DNA of 23,339 bases from a virus, in the IMG/VR virus record IMGVR_UViG_3300025141_009883, positions 1 through 23,339 of that record; one strand, given 5' to 3'. Both the position numbers and the translations under genes were made by a program. Below the pieces are notes generated by a model. That model saw only the letters and a list, made by a program, of their open reading frames with translations. It was not told the DNA's origin and did no database searches. Below, in pieces: positions 12,472-23,200 of the stretch; position 1 is the first letter of the stretch, and the number at the start of each line of letters is the position of its first letter.

Positions 12472-12516
12472 CAGACCTCGGTGCTTAAGGTTCCTTGCAT
12501 CGGGGTCTGTGTTTTT
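12472..12516 (+). terminator. Terminator-like hairpin directly upstream of terminase
   Basis: CAGACCTCGGTGC (12472-12484) pairs along all 13 positions with GCATCGGGGTCTG (12497-12509), including two G-T pairs, with an inner AAGG-TT-CCTT. It is followed by TGTTTTT. It ends only about 12 nt before the terminase GTG, leaving no room for a promoter in between. Confidence 0.65.
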
Positions 12517-12527
12517 AAGGGGGCAGT

Positions 12528-13904
12528 GTGCTTTTAGCTAAAGACAGGAAGGCTCTTCTCACAACAGTTGGAGTTGATACTTGGGAAGAACAAGATGAAA
12601 TTCTTGATCATCCAGCCCGAATAAAGCTTGTTGCGGGCGGGGAACGTGCGGGTAAGAGCTTCATGGGTGCTATCTCGGTCATCAACCGGCTGGATGAGTT
12701 TGTTGACGGAGATATTGTCTGGCTGGTGGCTGCTGACTACGAGCGCAACCGTGCAGAGTGGAACTATCTGTCGGAGATTCTTGGCAAGCTTGGCTTTTTG
12801 TTTAAGCAAACCAAGCGAATTGACCCCGGCGAGATGGAAGTAATCTGCGGTACAGCAGAAAACCCCGGCTTATTTAAGATAAAAACAAAGTCTGCCAACG
12901 ATTATCGAAGCTTGGCTATGGAAGCCCCACGAATGATCGTTACTTGCGAGGCATCGCAGATTGATTACGACAGTTTTCTAAGACTTCGTGGTCGTATCGC
13001 AGAGAAACGTGGGTATCTGTTCTTAGAAGGCACATTTGAAATGTCTTTGGGTTGGTATCCATCCCAGTGGGAGACTTGGAAGTTCTTCCATGCAGCCGAT
13101 GATGCAATTTCTTTTTCTTTGCCATCATGGACCAACAAAGTTGTCTATCCGGACGGTAGAGAAGATGCTGAAATTAAATCGCTTGAGCGGCTTCACTCTG
13201 AGAACTGGTTTAATGAACGAATTGCAGGTAGACCTGCACCACCGAAGGGGCTTGTCCACGATACATTTGATATTGCTAGGCATGTTTCAGACGAAGTTGT
13301 CTATGTTCCTAAAGAGCCGGTACATCTTTGGATTGACCCCGGTTATTCTCAGGTCACAAAGTCAGCTTATGCCGTTGAAGCAGTACAGATAATTGACGGA
13401 CAGGTGCGAGTGATAGACGAAGTTTACGAACGCCTTAAGATCACTGAAGAAATTATTGATATTTGCCAGACAAAACCTTGGTGGCAAGACGTTTCCCACG
13501 GCGTAATTGATGTAGCAGCGCATAATTTTGGTGAATCCAGACCCGTTGACACATGGCTTACTCAGGCGGGGCTATACATGCACTCCGAAAGGGTCGGAAT
13601 CATGGATGGCATCGAAAGATTTAATACTTATCTAAAAGAAAACCCTGTTTCGCGCCAGCCAAGCGTTGTCTTTAACAACAACTGCAAGGGCGTTATTTCT
13701 GAATTAGGTGGCTGCGCTAACCCTTTTGATGACCAGATTCATGTTTATACTTGGAGGACGGACAGAGAAGGCAATGTTGTAGGTAAGACACCAAGGGACG
13801 CTTTCAATCACGGGGTAAAAGCGATAACCTACGGTCTTGTATCAAACTTTGGCTTCGCTAGAACTTCAGGGCAAACTAATTTGATTTCTGTGAATAGGTG
13901 GTAA
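12528..13904 (+). CDS. terL: Terminase large subunit
   Basis: 458 aa, GTG start preceded at short distance by AAGGGGG. The ATPase domain has a Walker A-like GGERAGKS (37-44), a Walker B-like MIVTCEA (136-142) with the catalytic Glu, and a coupling motif LEGTF (166-170). The C-terminal RNase H-like nuclease has acidic residues in LWIDPGYS (D270) and GVIDVAAH (D328), and a C-terminal RDAFNHGVKA that matches the usual third Asp motif. The enzyme cuts concatemeric DNA and drives it into the procapsid through the portal. No separate small terminase is recognised next to it, which is common in some phage groups. It is the first gene of the rightward arm, and the portal gene begins 1 nt after its stop. 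Confidence 0.93.
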   Translation: MLLAKDRKALLTTVGVDTWEEQDEILDHPARIKLVAGGERAGKSFMGAISVINRLDEFVDGDIVWLVAADYERNRAEWNYLSEILGKLGFLFKQTKRIDPGEMEVICGTAENPGLFKIKTKSANDYRSLAMEAPRMIVTCEASQIDYDSFLRLRGRIAEKRGYLFLEGTFEMSLGWYPSQWETWKFFHAADDAISFSLPSWTNKVVYPDGREDAEIKSLERLHSENWFNERIAGRPAPPKGLVHDTFDIARHVSDEVVYVPKEPVHLWIDPGYSQVTKSAYAVEAVQIIDGQVRVIDEVYERLKITEEIIDICQTKPWWQDVSHGVIDVAAHNFGESRPVDTWLTQAGLYMHSERVGIMDGIERFNTYLKENPVSRQPSVVFNNNCKGVISELGGCANPFDDQIHVYTWRTDREGNVVGKTPRDAFNHGVKAITYGLVSNFGFARTSGQTNLISVNRW

Positions 13905-13905
13905 C

Positions 13906-15753
13906 GTGGCTAAGATAGACGATCTAGTAAAAACACTAGAAAGCGTTTGGGAGTCCCCCGGATTTATCACTAGGCGCGCCAGAATGGAAAGCGATTACGG
14001 GCTTTACCGAATGAACGCCTATGCTGCTGGCGCAGGGTATCAGAGTTACACCTCTAACGCCCCCCGAATCCTAGCCGATAAAATTATTTCTTACCTGACT
14101 AACGCCAGTATGTCGATTCGGGTAAACATGAGCGCTACTGTTGCTGATAGAGAGCCCGGAACTAAAAAAGAAAAACTAGCAATTGGCTCGCTCAACCAAG
14201 CTGATGAGCGGATGCAGCGATTGGGTCAACCAACAGTTCGGGAACAGATCGCTTTCCACTCTGTACTTCGTGGCTGGTATGCAGGTCGTGCGCTTTTAAA
14301 CAAGCGGAAAGACGGAAGTACTTTTGTAGATATTACTCCATTTGACCCACTGCACTGTATTTATGAAATGGACGATGATGGAGTTGTCTGGCTGGCACAG
14401 AAAACAAAAAGGTCTGCCGCTAGCGTTAAGTCTAAATATAAAATTGACGTTGAGCCAGAACTGGAAAAAGATGGTGGACTGGGCGGCGTTGATGTTTGGG
14501 ATTATTACGACCGTGAAGAACACGGAATTATTGTTGCCAAGGAAAGAGATCAGTACGAGTGGGGCAAAAAACTTACTAAACATAACATCAAAGATGTTAA
14601 CGGGACTTCTTTTGCCCCTGTATTTCTAGGAGCAGTAGGTCCAGCCCCTTGGGTTCAATCTGCATCTGCCAGTGATGACACGGCTAAAGACTTTGGTGAG
14701 TCTATATTTGCCTCAAATCGCCAGCTTTATGACGATTTAAACTTCGCCATGAGTGCGTATAAGACACTTGTTCGGCGCGCTGTAAGGCGACCATACAAAG
14801 TTATTTCTCCTGACGGAACTACGACTTTAGATTCCGACCCGTGGCAAGATGGCTCTGAAGTTCCCCTCCCAGCAGGGACAGAAATCCAGTTGCTTGACGA
14901 AGTGACAATGCCAGTAGACGCTCCTGCATTTGTTGGAATTGTTTCTGGTGAGCTGCAACGTGGTGGATTATCCAACGTAAGTTACGGTGAGCTTCCTTTT
15001 GCTATATCAGGGTTTGCGGCTAAGGTTTTGCAAGAAGGCTCTGCCCACCAGATTGAACCAAGAGTAAAAGCCCTGACTTCTTGTTATAAACAGATTACTG
15101 AACTAATTACAATGCAGTATGCACTTGGCGGATTTAAGGCAATAGATGTAACAGGGCGATATAACGATATCTCGAATTACTTTAATGAAGAAATTAAGCC
15201 AGCCGACCTAGAGAACGCAGGGGCAATCGAAATTAAGTTCGGTGTCCGTATGCCCCAAGATGATCCACAGTTAATTACAATGGCGCAGATGATGCGCGAG
15301 GGCGACCGACCGCTCGCTCCAGATGACTGGATTCTGGAAAACGTCTTGCAGGTCACAGATGTTCAGCAATTCAAGAACGCGATTAGCGCGCAACAAGCGC
15401 ATGTAACTGAACCTAAAGCGCTGTTAATTACCCTGATTGAAGGTCTAATGCAAACGGGCGAGCAGGAGAAGGCTCTTATTTATATTGATCTTCTGCGGAA
15501 GACCTTGAAGCAGGAAAATCAGGAAGAACAAGCAATGGATATGCAATTCCAACAGTTGCAAACTCAGGTTCAGGCGATGGCTATGGGTGGAGGCGTTCCG
15601 CCAACAGAGGCAGGTGGGCAGGGTAGCCCGCCGGGAATATCTAATGATATTCTTTCTTCACAAATGCAGGGGTTTACCAGAGCAGGAGCCCCCGCTCAAG
15701 CACCTCCGGGTACGCCCGGAGGACCCGGACCACGGACGTTTAACGGAGCGTAG
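13906..15753 (+). CDS. Portal protein
   Basis: 615 aa, GTG start with AGGTGG four nt upstream, 1 nt after the terminase stop. Position after terminase, length and composition fit a portal: an N-terminal MESDYGLYRMNAY segment, APRILADKIISYLTNA, a helical YDDLNFAMSAYKTLVRRAV stretch, and a long C-terminal helical region (ALLITLIEGLMQTGEQEKA). It ends in a Gln-rich helix and a Gly/Pro/Gln tail (GGGVPPTEAGGQGSPPG). Portals form the dodecameric DNA channel at one capsid vertex. The call relies on context and general pattern rather than a sharp motif, and no major capsid gene is in the window to confirm order. Confidence 0.8.
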   Translation: MAKIDDLVKTLESVWESPGFITRRARMESDYGLYRMNAYAAGAGYQSYTSNAPRILADKIISYLTNASMSIRVNMSATVADREPGTKKEKLAIGSLNQADERMQRLGQPTVREQIAFHSVLRGWYAGRALLNKRKDGSTFVDITPFDPLHCIYEMDDDGVVWLAQKTKRSAASVKSKYKIDVEPELEKDGGLGGVDVWDYYDREEHGIIVAKERDQYEWGKKLTKHNIKDVNGTSFAPVFLGAVGPAPWVQSASASDDTAKDFGESIFASNRQLYDDLNFAMSAYKTLVRRAVRRPYKVISPDGTTTLDSDPWQDGSEVPLPAGTEIQLLDEVTMPVDAPAFVGIVSGELQRGGLSNVSYGELPFAISGFAAKVLQEGSAHQIEPRVKALTSCYKQITELITMQYALGGFKAIDVTGRYNDISNYFNEEIKPADLENAGAIEIKFGVRMPQDDPQLITMAQMMREGDRPLAPDDWILENVLQVTDVQQFKNAISAQQAHVTEPKALLITLIEGLMQTGEQEKALIYIDLLRKTLKQENQEEQAMDMQFQQLQTQVQAMAMGGGVPPTEAGGQGSPPGISNDILSSQMQGFTRAGAPAQAPPGTPGGPGPRTFNGA

Positions 15754-15758
15754 TAAAC

Positions 15759-16946
15759 ATGAAAACACAACTAGTCTGGCTGATGGACCGAGCAACTGGG
15801 GGTAAGCGCTGGGTAAAGATTCCAGCCAGAAACTCAAACGCTGCCCGCAGTGAGGCGGCGAGACTCTTTCCCGGCGAGATGGTTCTTGGGGCTTATGTAG
15901 ACGAAGAGTCTGCTTCTGACGCAATGAAGGGACCCGGCGCAGCAGACGAGATTCCCAAAATTTCCGCAGCAGCCGGTAGCCCTGCTACAACTTCTACGGG
16001 CTGGGACCCCAGCACAACGTCCGGACCGCCACCGCAAACAACGCCGCCACCGCCTGCCGACACAGGCGATTCAGACCCTAACGCTCAGAATTTTTCCGGT
16101 ACGGGCTGGGACCCAGCAACGAAGGATTCGTGGACTGGTCCCGGCGGTCCCGGCTACATGCCATATACAGGTGGTGAGGAAGAAGCTACCGGCATGGGTG
16201 TAGCTGGTGACTTTTACCAAACCAACCTATCTCGCCGCCAAGCGTTAGAAGAGGGCGATCCGTCCGGCTTTGCCGCATTTTTAGAAGAACTTCAGAAAGC
16301 TGGTCTTGGTAGTCTTCAGGGTGTTGGTCGCAAATTCATGGAGGACCAGTATTTCCCACTGTATCATGCATATCAGGCAGAACAGGTTTTGCCGCTAGCA
16401 GGAGACATTCCTTTTGGTAGCGATCTGAGCGGCTTAGATGAGGACCAACGACAGCGTTTGCAGGATGCTTTACGTCGCAAGCAGCAAAAAGACTACGAAG
16501 GAATAGCGGACCCGGATGCTCAAAGAGCCCTTGATCAGGAAGTAATTACAGAATATTCCCCTACCTTTGGAGACTATGTGAGCGGCGCACTTCCCGCTGG
16601 TGGAAGGCAAGCACGGCAAAGAATAGGGCAGCAACTTCAAGCCCTGTCCCAGAGGAAAGTGGGAGGGGTAGGAGCGAAACCGGGTTCTTTTAATGCTCAG
16701 TTTTTAGCTCCATCTACTTCGGATGATGCAAAATTTATAACAAACCTTGCTAGTCAGGCATTACAAGGCAGGTACTCTCCGATTGCCCTGAGAGCATTGC
16801 AAAATTATCTTCCAACAGAAGGGAAGCTCTGGGCTGACTATCTAAGGCAGTCAACCCCGCTAGAAGGAACAGCCATAGGCGTTGGCTCAGATTTTACCCC
16901 GCCAAACTTTGCCCAATTTGTTGGTCAGCAATACGGACTTTACTAG
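15759..16946 (+). CDS. Unknown virion-associated protein with Pro/Gly-rich N-terminal half
   Basis: 395 aa. The first 55 residues look folded (MKTQLVWLMDRATGGKRWVK). Residues about 60-150 are a Pro/Thr/Gly linker with two copies of a GWDP motif (TSTGWDPSTTSG and SGTGWDPATKDS). The rest is helical and Gln/Arg-rich. The C-terminal half has GFAAFLEE, EQVLPLAG, PTFGDYV and a terminal QQYGLY, which recur in the same order in the next protein. Location between the portal and the giant protein suggests a virion or ejection component, but no family is recognised. The ATG is 5 nt after the portal stop. Confidence 0.7.
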   Translation: MKTQLVWLMDRATGGKRWVKIPARNSNAARSEAARLFPGEMVLGAYVDEESASDAMKGPGAADEIPKISAAAGSPATTSTGWDPSTTSGPPPQTTPPPPADTGDSDPNAQNFSGTGWDPATKDSWTGPGGPGYMPYTGGEEEATGMGVAGDFYQTNLSRRQALEEGDPSGFAAFLEELQKAGLGSLQGVGRKFMEDQYFPLYHAYQAEQVLPLAGDIPFGSDLSGLDEDQRQRLQDALRRKQQKDYEGIADPDAQRALDQEVITEYSPTFGDYVSGALPAGGRQARQRIGQQLQALSQRKVGGVGAKPGSFNAQFLAPSTSDDAKFITNLASQALQGRYSPIALRALQNYLPTEGKLWADYLRQSTPLEGTAIGVGSDFTPPNFAQFVGQQYGLY

Positions 16947-16956
16947 GGGGGCGGCT

Positions 16957-17265
16957 ATGGCAATTAATCCAACTTTTGCTGGCTTTCTTGAAGAAGAGCC
17001 CAGAGCGGCTTTCTTTGGGACACTTGGGCAAGAAGGCTTGCTTGATACAGCATCTCGCAGGAGACAGGCTTCCAGTATTTATGATGAAGCTTTGCAGGGT
17101 TTCTACGGGAAGCTTGGCGAGCAAGTGCTAGGTGGTGGAGCCCCTACCGCAACGTTTACTGATTACTTAAAGGACTTTCCGTTTACCCAACGCTTTGCCC
17201 AGCTAGGTAGACAGTACAACCAAGGTTCACAATTTAGCCCCCGCACTAGGTTCCTGTATTACTAA
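16957..17265 (+). CDS. Small protein related in pattern to the preceding one
   Basis: 102 aa from the ATG at 16957, chosen for the GGGGGGCGG site just before it. It starts MAINPTFAGFLEE and ends in FSPRTRFLYY. Segments GFLEE, GEQVLGGG, ATFTDYLKD, and R-x-x-x-L-G-x-Q match in order the C-terminal half of the 395-aa protein, suggesting an old duplication. Its TAA overlaps the ATG of the giant gene as TAATG, so the two are likely coupled. Function unknown; probably a structural or ejection protein. Confidence 0.65.
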   Translation: MAINPTFAGFLEEEPRAAFFGTLGQEGLLDTASRRRQASSIYDEALQGFYGKLGEQVLGGGAPTATFTDYLKDFPFTQRFAQLGRQYNQGSQFSPRTRFLYY

Positions 17266-20200
17266 TGGTTACTTCTTTTAAAGATTTTATTGCCAGCAGG
17301 GAAGATAAACGATCTACGTTTACATCTCAGAACTTAGCCTATTCAAATAAGTTTCGGCAGAAGGAAGATGTCTACCAGCCAGACCTCAACCAGCCATCAT
17401 TTCAAGAATCTGAGGAAGGCAGACAATATCAAGAGCAGCTAGCCCAAATAAACCGTGATTCATTGGATATCGACCCTTATAACAGGGTTAGAGTCGTTCG
17501 TGAGCTAAAGAACGCAGCTCAGGAGGAATTCCGAGAACGCTACGACGCGCGTATTAACCAAAGCAACCAAAGAAAAGTTATAGAAGGGGCTACTTTTACT
17601 AATCTAGAAGGAAAGCCCTTCAACCCTGATAACGACACGCCGGGTAATTTTATTATTCCCGATCAACAAAAGTTTGTTGCTAAGTGGGTGGCGAGTGATG
17701 TTGACCGTCCTGAGCGTGAGCGCGCCAGCAAGGACCAAATAGAATCTGTTTATTTCCAGCAGCTACTTACTAGTAACGGTATTTCTAGTGCCCCTATTCC
17801 ATTAAACCCAGATGGCTCTACTAACTGGAACCTAAAAGTTAATACTTACAGAGACCAAGCCTACAAAATGCTTGAGCCAATCTCTGTAGGTGGTCAGACA
17901 GTTGCAATTAAAGGCTACCAAAAACGTGAGTTAGAAAAAGAAACTGGGGGGGCAAGGGCTAGAAAATTTACAGGAAGGTCAATAAACCCCCTAAGTGAAG
18001 ACTTCCTCCCTATTGTTGCATCTCAAGCCGCCTTTGCTGCGCCCGTAAGAGCTGCCACAAAAGCTGGTCTTCTAACCCCCGGTGCTGGCGAAAATATTGA
18101 AGGAAAAGCCGCTGTTGCGGGAGAGTGGCTTGGGTTTGGTCTTGGTATAGGCAGCGTTGGAAGAAGTGCAAGGTGGATGGCAGAGGATATAACCCTGCCG
18201 TTCCGTGTTGTTCGTGGAACTAAAAGATTAATAAATAAAAAGTTTGGGCAGAAAAATATTAGAAAGCCAGCCCAGCTAAACAGAGCAGCAACTGCCGCAG
18301 ACCAAGCTCCTCCGTCTAAAGAGCTTACCCAGTCAGAGCTGTTAGAAACAGGGCAAACTCCTTTAGCTCACGCAAGGGCTTCGGTTGGAGGGGAGCTTAA
18401 AGAAGCAAGCGCAGTTAATCTTGTAACTGGCTCAGATGGCAAGCTTGCGGAAGTAGTTCTTACTAGAGGTAATGCAACTACCACTTATAAGATCAATACG
18501 GTTGATGACTGGTATAACGCAGCAGGAGATGCCATAGGCATGTCCAAAGAGTCTGTTGAGCAAAGTAAGAAAGTCAGCGGACCTATTTTAAAAGCTCTCG
18601 CAGATTTTCATAGTGTTCCAGTAGATGATTATATTAAAGGGGTGTCCCCCCAGATACGCTCTGTACCAAGTCTCGCCGACGATGTTGTTGCCGTAACTAG
18701 CCACGGCGCATTAGCTACTAGCCTAGACTGGATGAAAACGTTCCGTAAAGTTGCCAGCCTTGTTGAGTTTGTTAAAAAAACCCCTGAACTTGCAATTAAC
18801 CAAGCCGATTCTTTTATAACTCTTCAACATGAGTTAGCTCATATTATTCTAGAAGATGTCTTTGCCTATAGTCGCCAGTTGGGGCTATCTGATAATGGAA
18901 ACCTAATCGACCTGTCTAAAGCACTTAAAGACCAAGTGCTTGTAAGGGGCTCTCTTACTGATACCCGCTTTAGCCAAAAAGAGATTGACCTGCTGAAATC
19001 TCTGTCTGTAGAAGAAATAGGGGCGTTGCTTGAAGGCAAGTCCCCAGCCCGATTGATGCGATCTCTTACTGAAGGTGGAAAAAATCAAGAGGTGCTTGTC
19101 GGTGATTTAACATCCTTGCTTCATGAAGCTGGGGCAGACCTGTTCGCGAAGTACACGCTTGAAGTTGCTACTGGAAGTCGCCCAGCAGCCAGTGTTGCAA
19201 AAAGGGCTGTATTTGAGGGTTTAGATTCTGCAACTATCTGGAACTCAGCAGCCAGATCATTGTCTGAGTCATGGAAGATTTTAAAGGGGGCTGTGGACCC
19301 TCAGGGAATTGCGCTCGCACAAACGCAGGGCGAGCAAGCAGTAGTAAATAACTTTGCACAGATTCTTGAACAGATTACTGAGTCATCCTTATCTGGCAAG
19401 GCTCCCGTTAAGAGGCTGCCTGTATCTCAAGCTAGGCAGCTTGCAGTTACCCATGCAAGACAAACGGTTGATCCTAAATCCCATAATGTAATGCTTATGG
19501 CTGCCCACTTATATGGAGGTAAGGGCGTTGCTGTTCAGAACTACGGGGCAAGGGTTCTTTTTGACCTTGACCCAGAACGCACCGGATTACTTCTTAGTGT
19601 TTCTACCGGGCACTACACACCTTTTGGAAAGTCGATAATTTACCACAATGAAATGGAGTCCGTTTTAGCGACTATTAACAATAAGATTGACTTCGATGAA
19701 TATTCCTTCGCTGATGTTGAGGCAATGCGGGCAACTTTAACTGAAGTTGCTACATCTTCTCCGAACAAGCTGGTTACGGTCATGGACATTAGCCCAGCCG
19801 TTAGAAGTAATTTAGAAGATATAGAAACAATTATTGCCAAAAACCCAAATGTGCCGAACATAAAGAAAAGGTTAGAGGATGCCGCTTTTGTAAACGAAGC
19901 GGGGCAACCTGTTGTTTTCTTTCATGGTGCAGCACTTGATTTTGATAAAAACTTTGACCACATGCAGACAAACCTTTTTAGCAATATTATGGCTCCGGGT
20001 TTATACATGACTGACTGGGATCAAGCTGCAATGTCGTATGCTATTGATCGCTTTCTGACTTCGCCTTCGGCAAGCCCTGTGGGAGCTAGGATTCAGGCGT
20101 TTTACCCCCTTGTATCCAAAGATAAAGTTATATCTATGGAGTCAGTAGGTTTAACCGACCGTATTGGCGCAAATTTTATTGAGGGTGTATACAGCAATCC

Positions 20201-23200
20201 CAAACATACTGCTTACAGGCAGGCAGCATTGGCTAGTGCTTCTCGATACGCCAAAAAGTCTCTTCTAGCATCTCAGCCATTAAGAGTCCAGTCACCATCT
20301 GCAATAAGACTGAAGCAGTCTGGGCGGGAGCTAGCAGCGAATATAGAAAAACTTGATCTTGCTGTTGCTGATATTTCAAAACTGTTTGGCGACCGTGCCC
20401 TCACAGACAGCTTTTCTATATTCTCCGAACAAGTCGATTATCTTTTAAGAGTATTCGTTTCGTCAGGGGACGAGCTTTTTATAGCTTCAAAAGATGCTTC
20501 CGGTGCTTATATTGATCTTCCTGTAAACGATGAATCGTTTAGCAGCATAATTGATCTATTTTACAGTGGGGGTAAATACGAAAGTGACCTGTTAGACGAG
20601 ATATTTTCAGAAGCTGCAGCAACTGCCGCATTTAAGCAGGTAGAGATTGAGATGGCTAGCCTTGCAGGGCGGGGTATAACACCTTCAAAAGAACAAGTCC
20701 AAGCTTTTAAAAATCTACAGGCACAAGATGAGGTAGTGCAACAAGCTAGGGCTATATCTGCATCAAGCAAGAGCATAGGCTGGGATGACTGGCGAAATAT
20801 GCCGCAGGATATTCCACTTACACTTGAGAGGCTCATTCGCGACACACACAAAACTGTTGCTACACCGTATTTGTGGCAGATGGCAAAAGGCTCGTCGCTC
20901 TTGGGGCATAAGCCCGTAAACACAGCGCTTATAAAAGATGCCGTAGAGTTTGCAACTCAGCATCTTCACTCGATCAGGAACAGAGAGTTCATTCGAGATA
21001 TTCAAGAGACATATACCAGCCTATCAATGGCGGGACTAGATTCGATTACATCAGATGCGAGAAAACTTCGAGCGTTTGCGCTAAAAGAACTAAACGTTCG
21101 TTACGCAGAACATAACATCGAAGCTATTACGGAAATCGGTGGTTCTGTTCAGGGCGGAGTCCCTCACAGGGTAGTGGCTTTAGTTGGCTCTAACGAAACC
21201 ATTAATAGCAACAGAGTTTTTGTAAGCCCAAAAACTAAAAAGTATGCTCGTTCAGCACAGCCAACAGGCAATAAGGTCATGGATGGCGCACCGTATGAAG
21301 TAGTAGGCGCAGGTCGTACGGGCGGAGTTGCACACAGGGCTGTCTACGATATTGATGCCTACACAGGCACACGCTTACGTCCTGTTAAGCCAGTAGGCGG
21401 AAACTTTAAGGGTGGCGAGCAGAAAACCTACGAGTTTAGCAGGGCTGGTTTAGCAGACGAAGGCAAGTCTGTCCCTCTTGCCCTTGTTTCTATTCACCGA
21501 AAACATAAAGTAGGTATCAAGCAATCTAGGCAGACTGGCAAACCAGTAGAAGATGGCACTGGGTGGGTTATGCACACTAAGCCACTAGGCGGGGGAGCAG
21601 ACCTGACTCTCGCTGAGCGTCAAGAAATAGCTGACCAGCTTCTGCAAGCACCGTTTGGGTGGATAAACATTGGCAAGAAGAAAAAAAATATTCGCCGTGT
21701 TTCCGCAATTGATATAAATACAACCTTTAGAGGTGTTACTGACCGTCAACGCCAGATTATGTCTGACATAGCCGCCCGTGAGCCAAGCTCAGATGAGGCT
21801 AGGGCTTACTACCGTAAACAGAATCCTAAAGGCGGAGATATAGACGATACAGTAGTGCAAGGGGAACTTGAAGTTACACCTACTAGTTTTGGCAGAACTT
21901 TAGAAGATGCCACAGGGAGCATTAACGCCTTAAACGATAAAGGGGTTAAAGAGGCAATAGACAAAAAACTTGTTGCAAGTCCCAGAGCAGTAGAGGGTCC
22001 TGCCAGAGCATCGTTTGATGAAATTCTGGATATGCAAAGGAAGACCGAGCAGGGCTTAGTTATACAGTCGTGGCACGGCACTCCTAGAAAGATTGCTGCA
22101 AACTTAACTCCTTCCCAGCTTGACTACCCTAAATATTTCGGGGAGAACATTAGCAACCCGGTAAACAAAGCTGAAGTTGATTTTGTTCTTACTGATACAA
22201 CAGGTATTTATCGGAATAGTGATGGAACCATTACCCTAGAGGGTAATGCCTTTATTGCTGACAGGCTTGTCCCCAGAATTCAAGAAATAATTGACGGTGA
22301 AGAGTACAAAACCTTTAGGAAGCAAAGAGATGTAGATATTGCAGAAGCCCGAACTAGAGGCACGGCAATGATAAAACAGGCAGAAGACAATTATGCTGCT
22401 GGCAAAATTACATTTGCTCAGCTTGAGAAACAGAAGAAGCTAGGTCTAAAATTTACAAAATCTGCTAAACCTAGTGGATTCAAGCCATTGAAGCTTCATC
22501 CGCTAGAAGTTCAAGCACTTTTAAATACTGGCTTTGAACGGTTAAAGGACATACCTGCAAGTGAAGGTCAAGCCAAGGTAATAAGGGCTTTTGATAGGGA
22601 TGGGTATTCAGATGCCATAAAGAAACTTATAGGAGTAGAAACTCCGTATGTAGGGTCTATAGATGAGCTTGAGATAGCAGCGGCAGCTCCAAGATTAAAA
22701 GGTATCGCAGGAACCAAAGCTCTTGAGGTAGGTGAAGTATTAGCTCCGCATGAAGTTCAGTTCGTTTGGGAAGCACTAGGGCTGCAAACCAAAGCAAGGT
22801 CTATTACCCCTAAAACTAAACGGCAAATACTGCAAGACCTCTTTACCCAGATGTTCAACCTTCCCAGAACCCTTCTGTTGTCTGTGGACTTAGGGGCGAT
22901 TTGGAATCAGGGCGGGCTGCTTATTGGTGGGGCTGTTAAGCCAGTTACAACAAGAAGGTCTTTAACTGCGCTCGCTAAGGGAGACCTTAAAGCTTGGTAT
23001 AAAAGCCCTGACACTCTGTTTTATCGAAATCTAGGAAACTCTTTGACTGGTATGTTTTCGGCTGGAAACTACCGCAAGCAGATGGACGCTATTACCCAAG
23101 ATGCTAACTACACGTATCTGACCCAGAAAACGGATATCCACATTTCCGACATTGACGGTCCTTTGTCTGGAAGAGAAGAGGTCTTTCTCGGAAACATCTT

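Noticed and set aside
12472-12516. tRNA gene before terminase
   Set aside because: There is one long stem with a U-run and no cloverleaf, anticodon arm or conserved T-loop.
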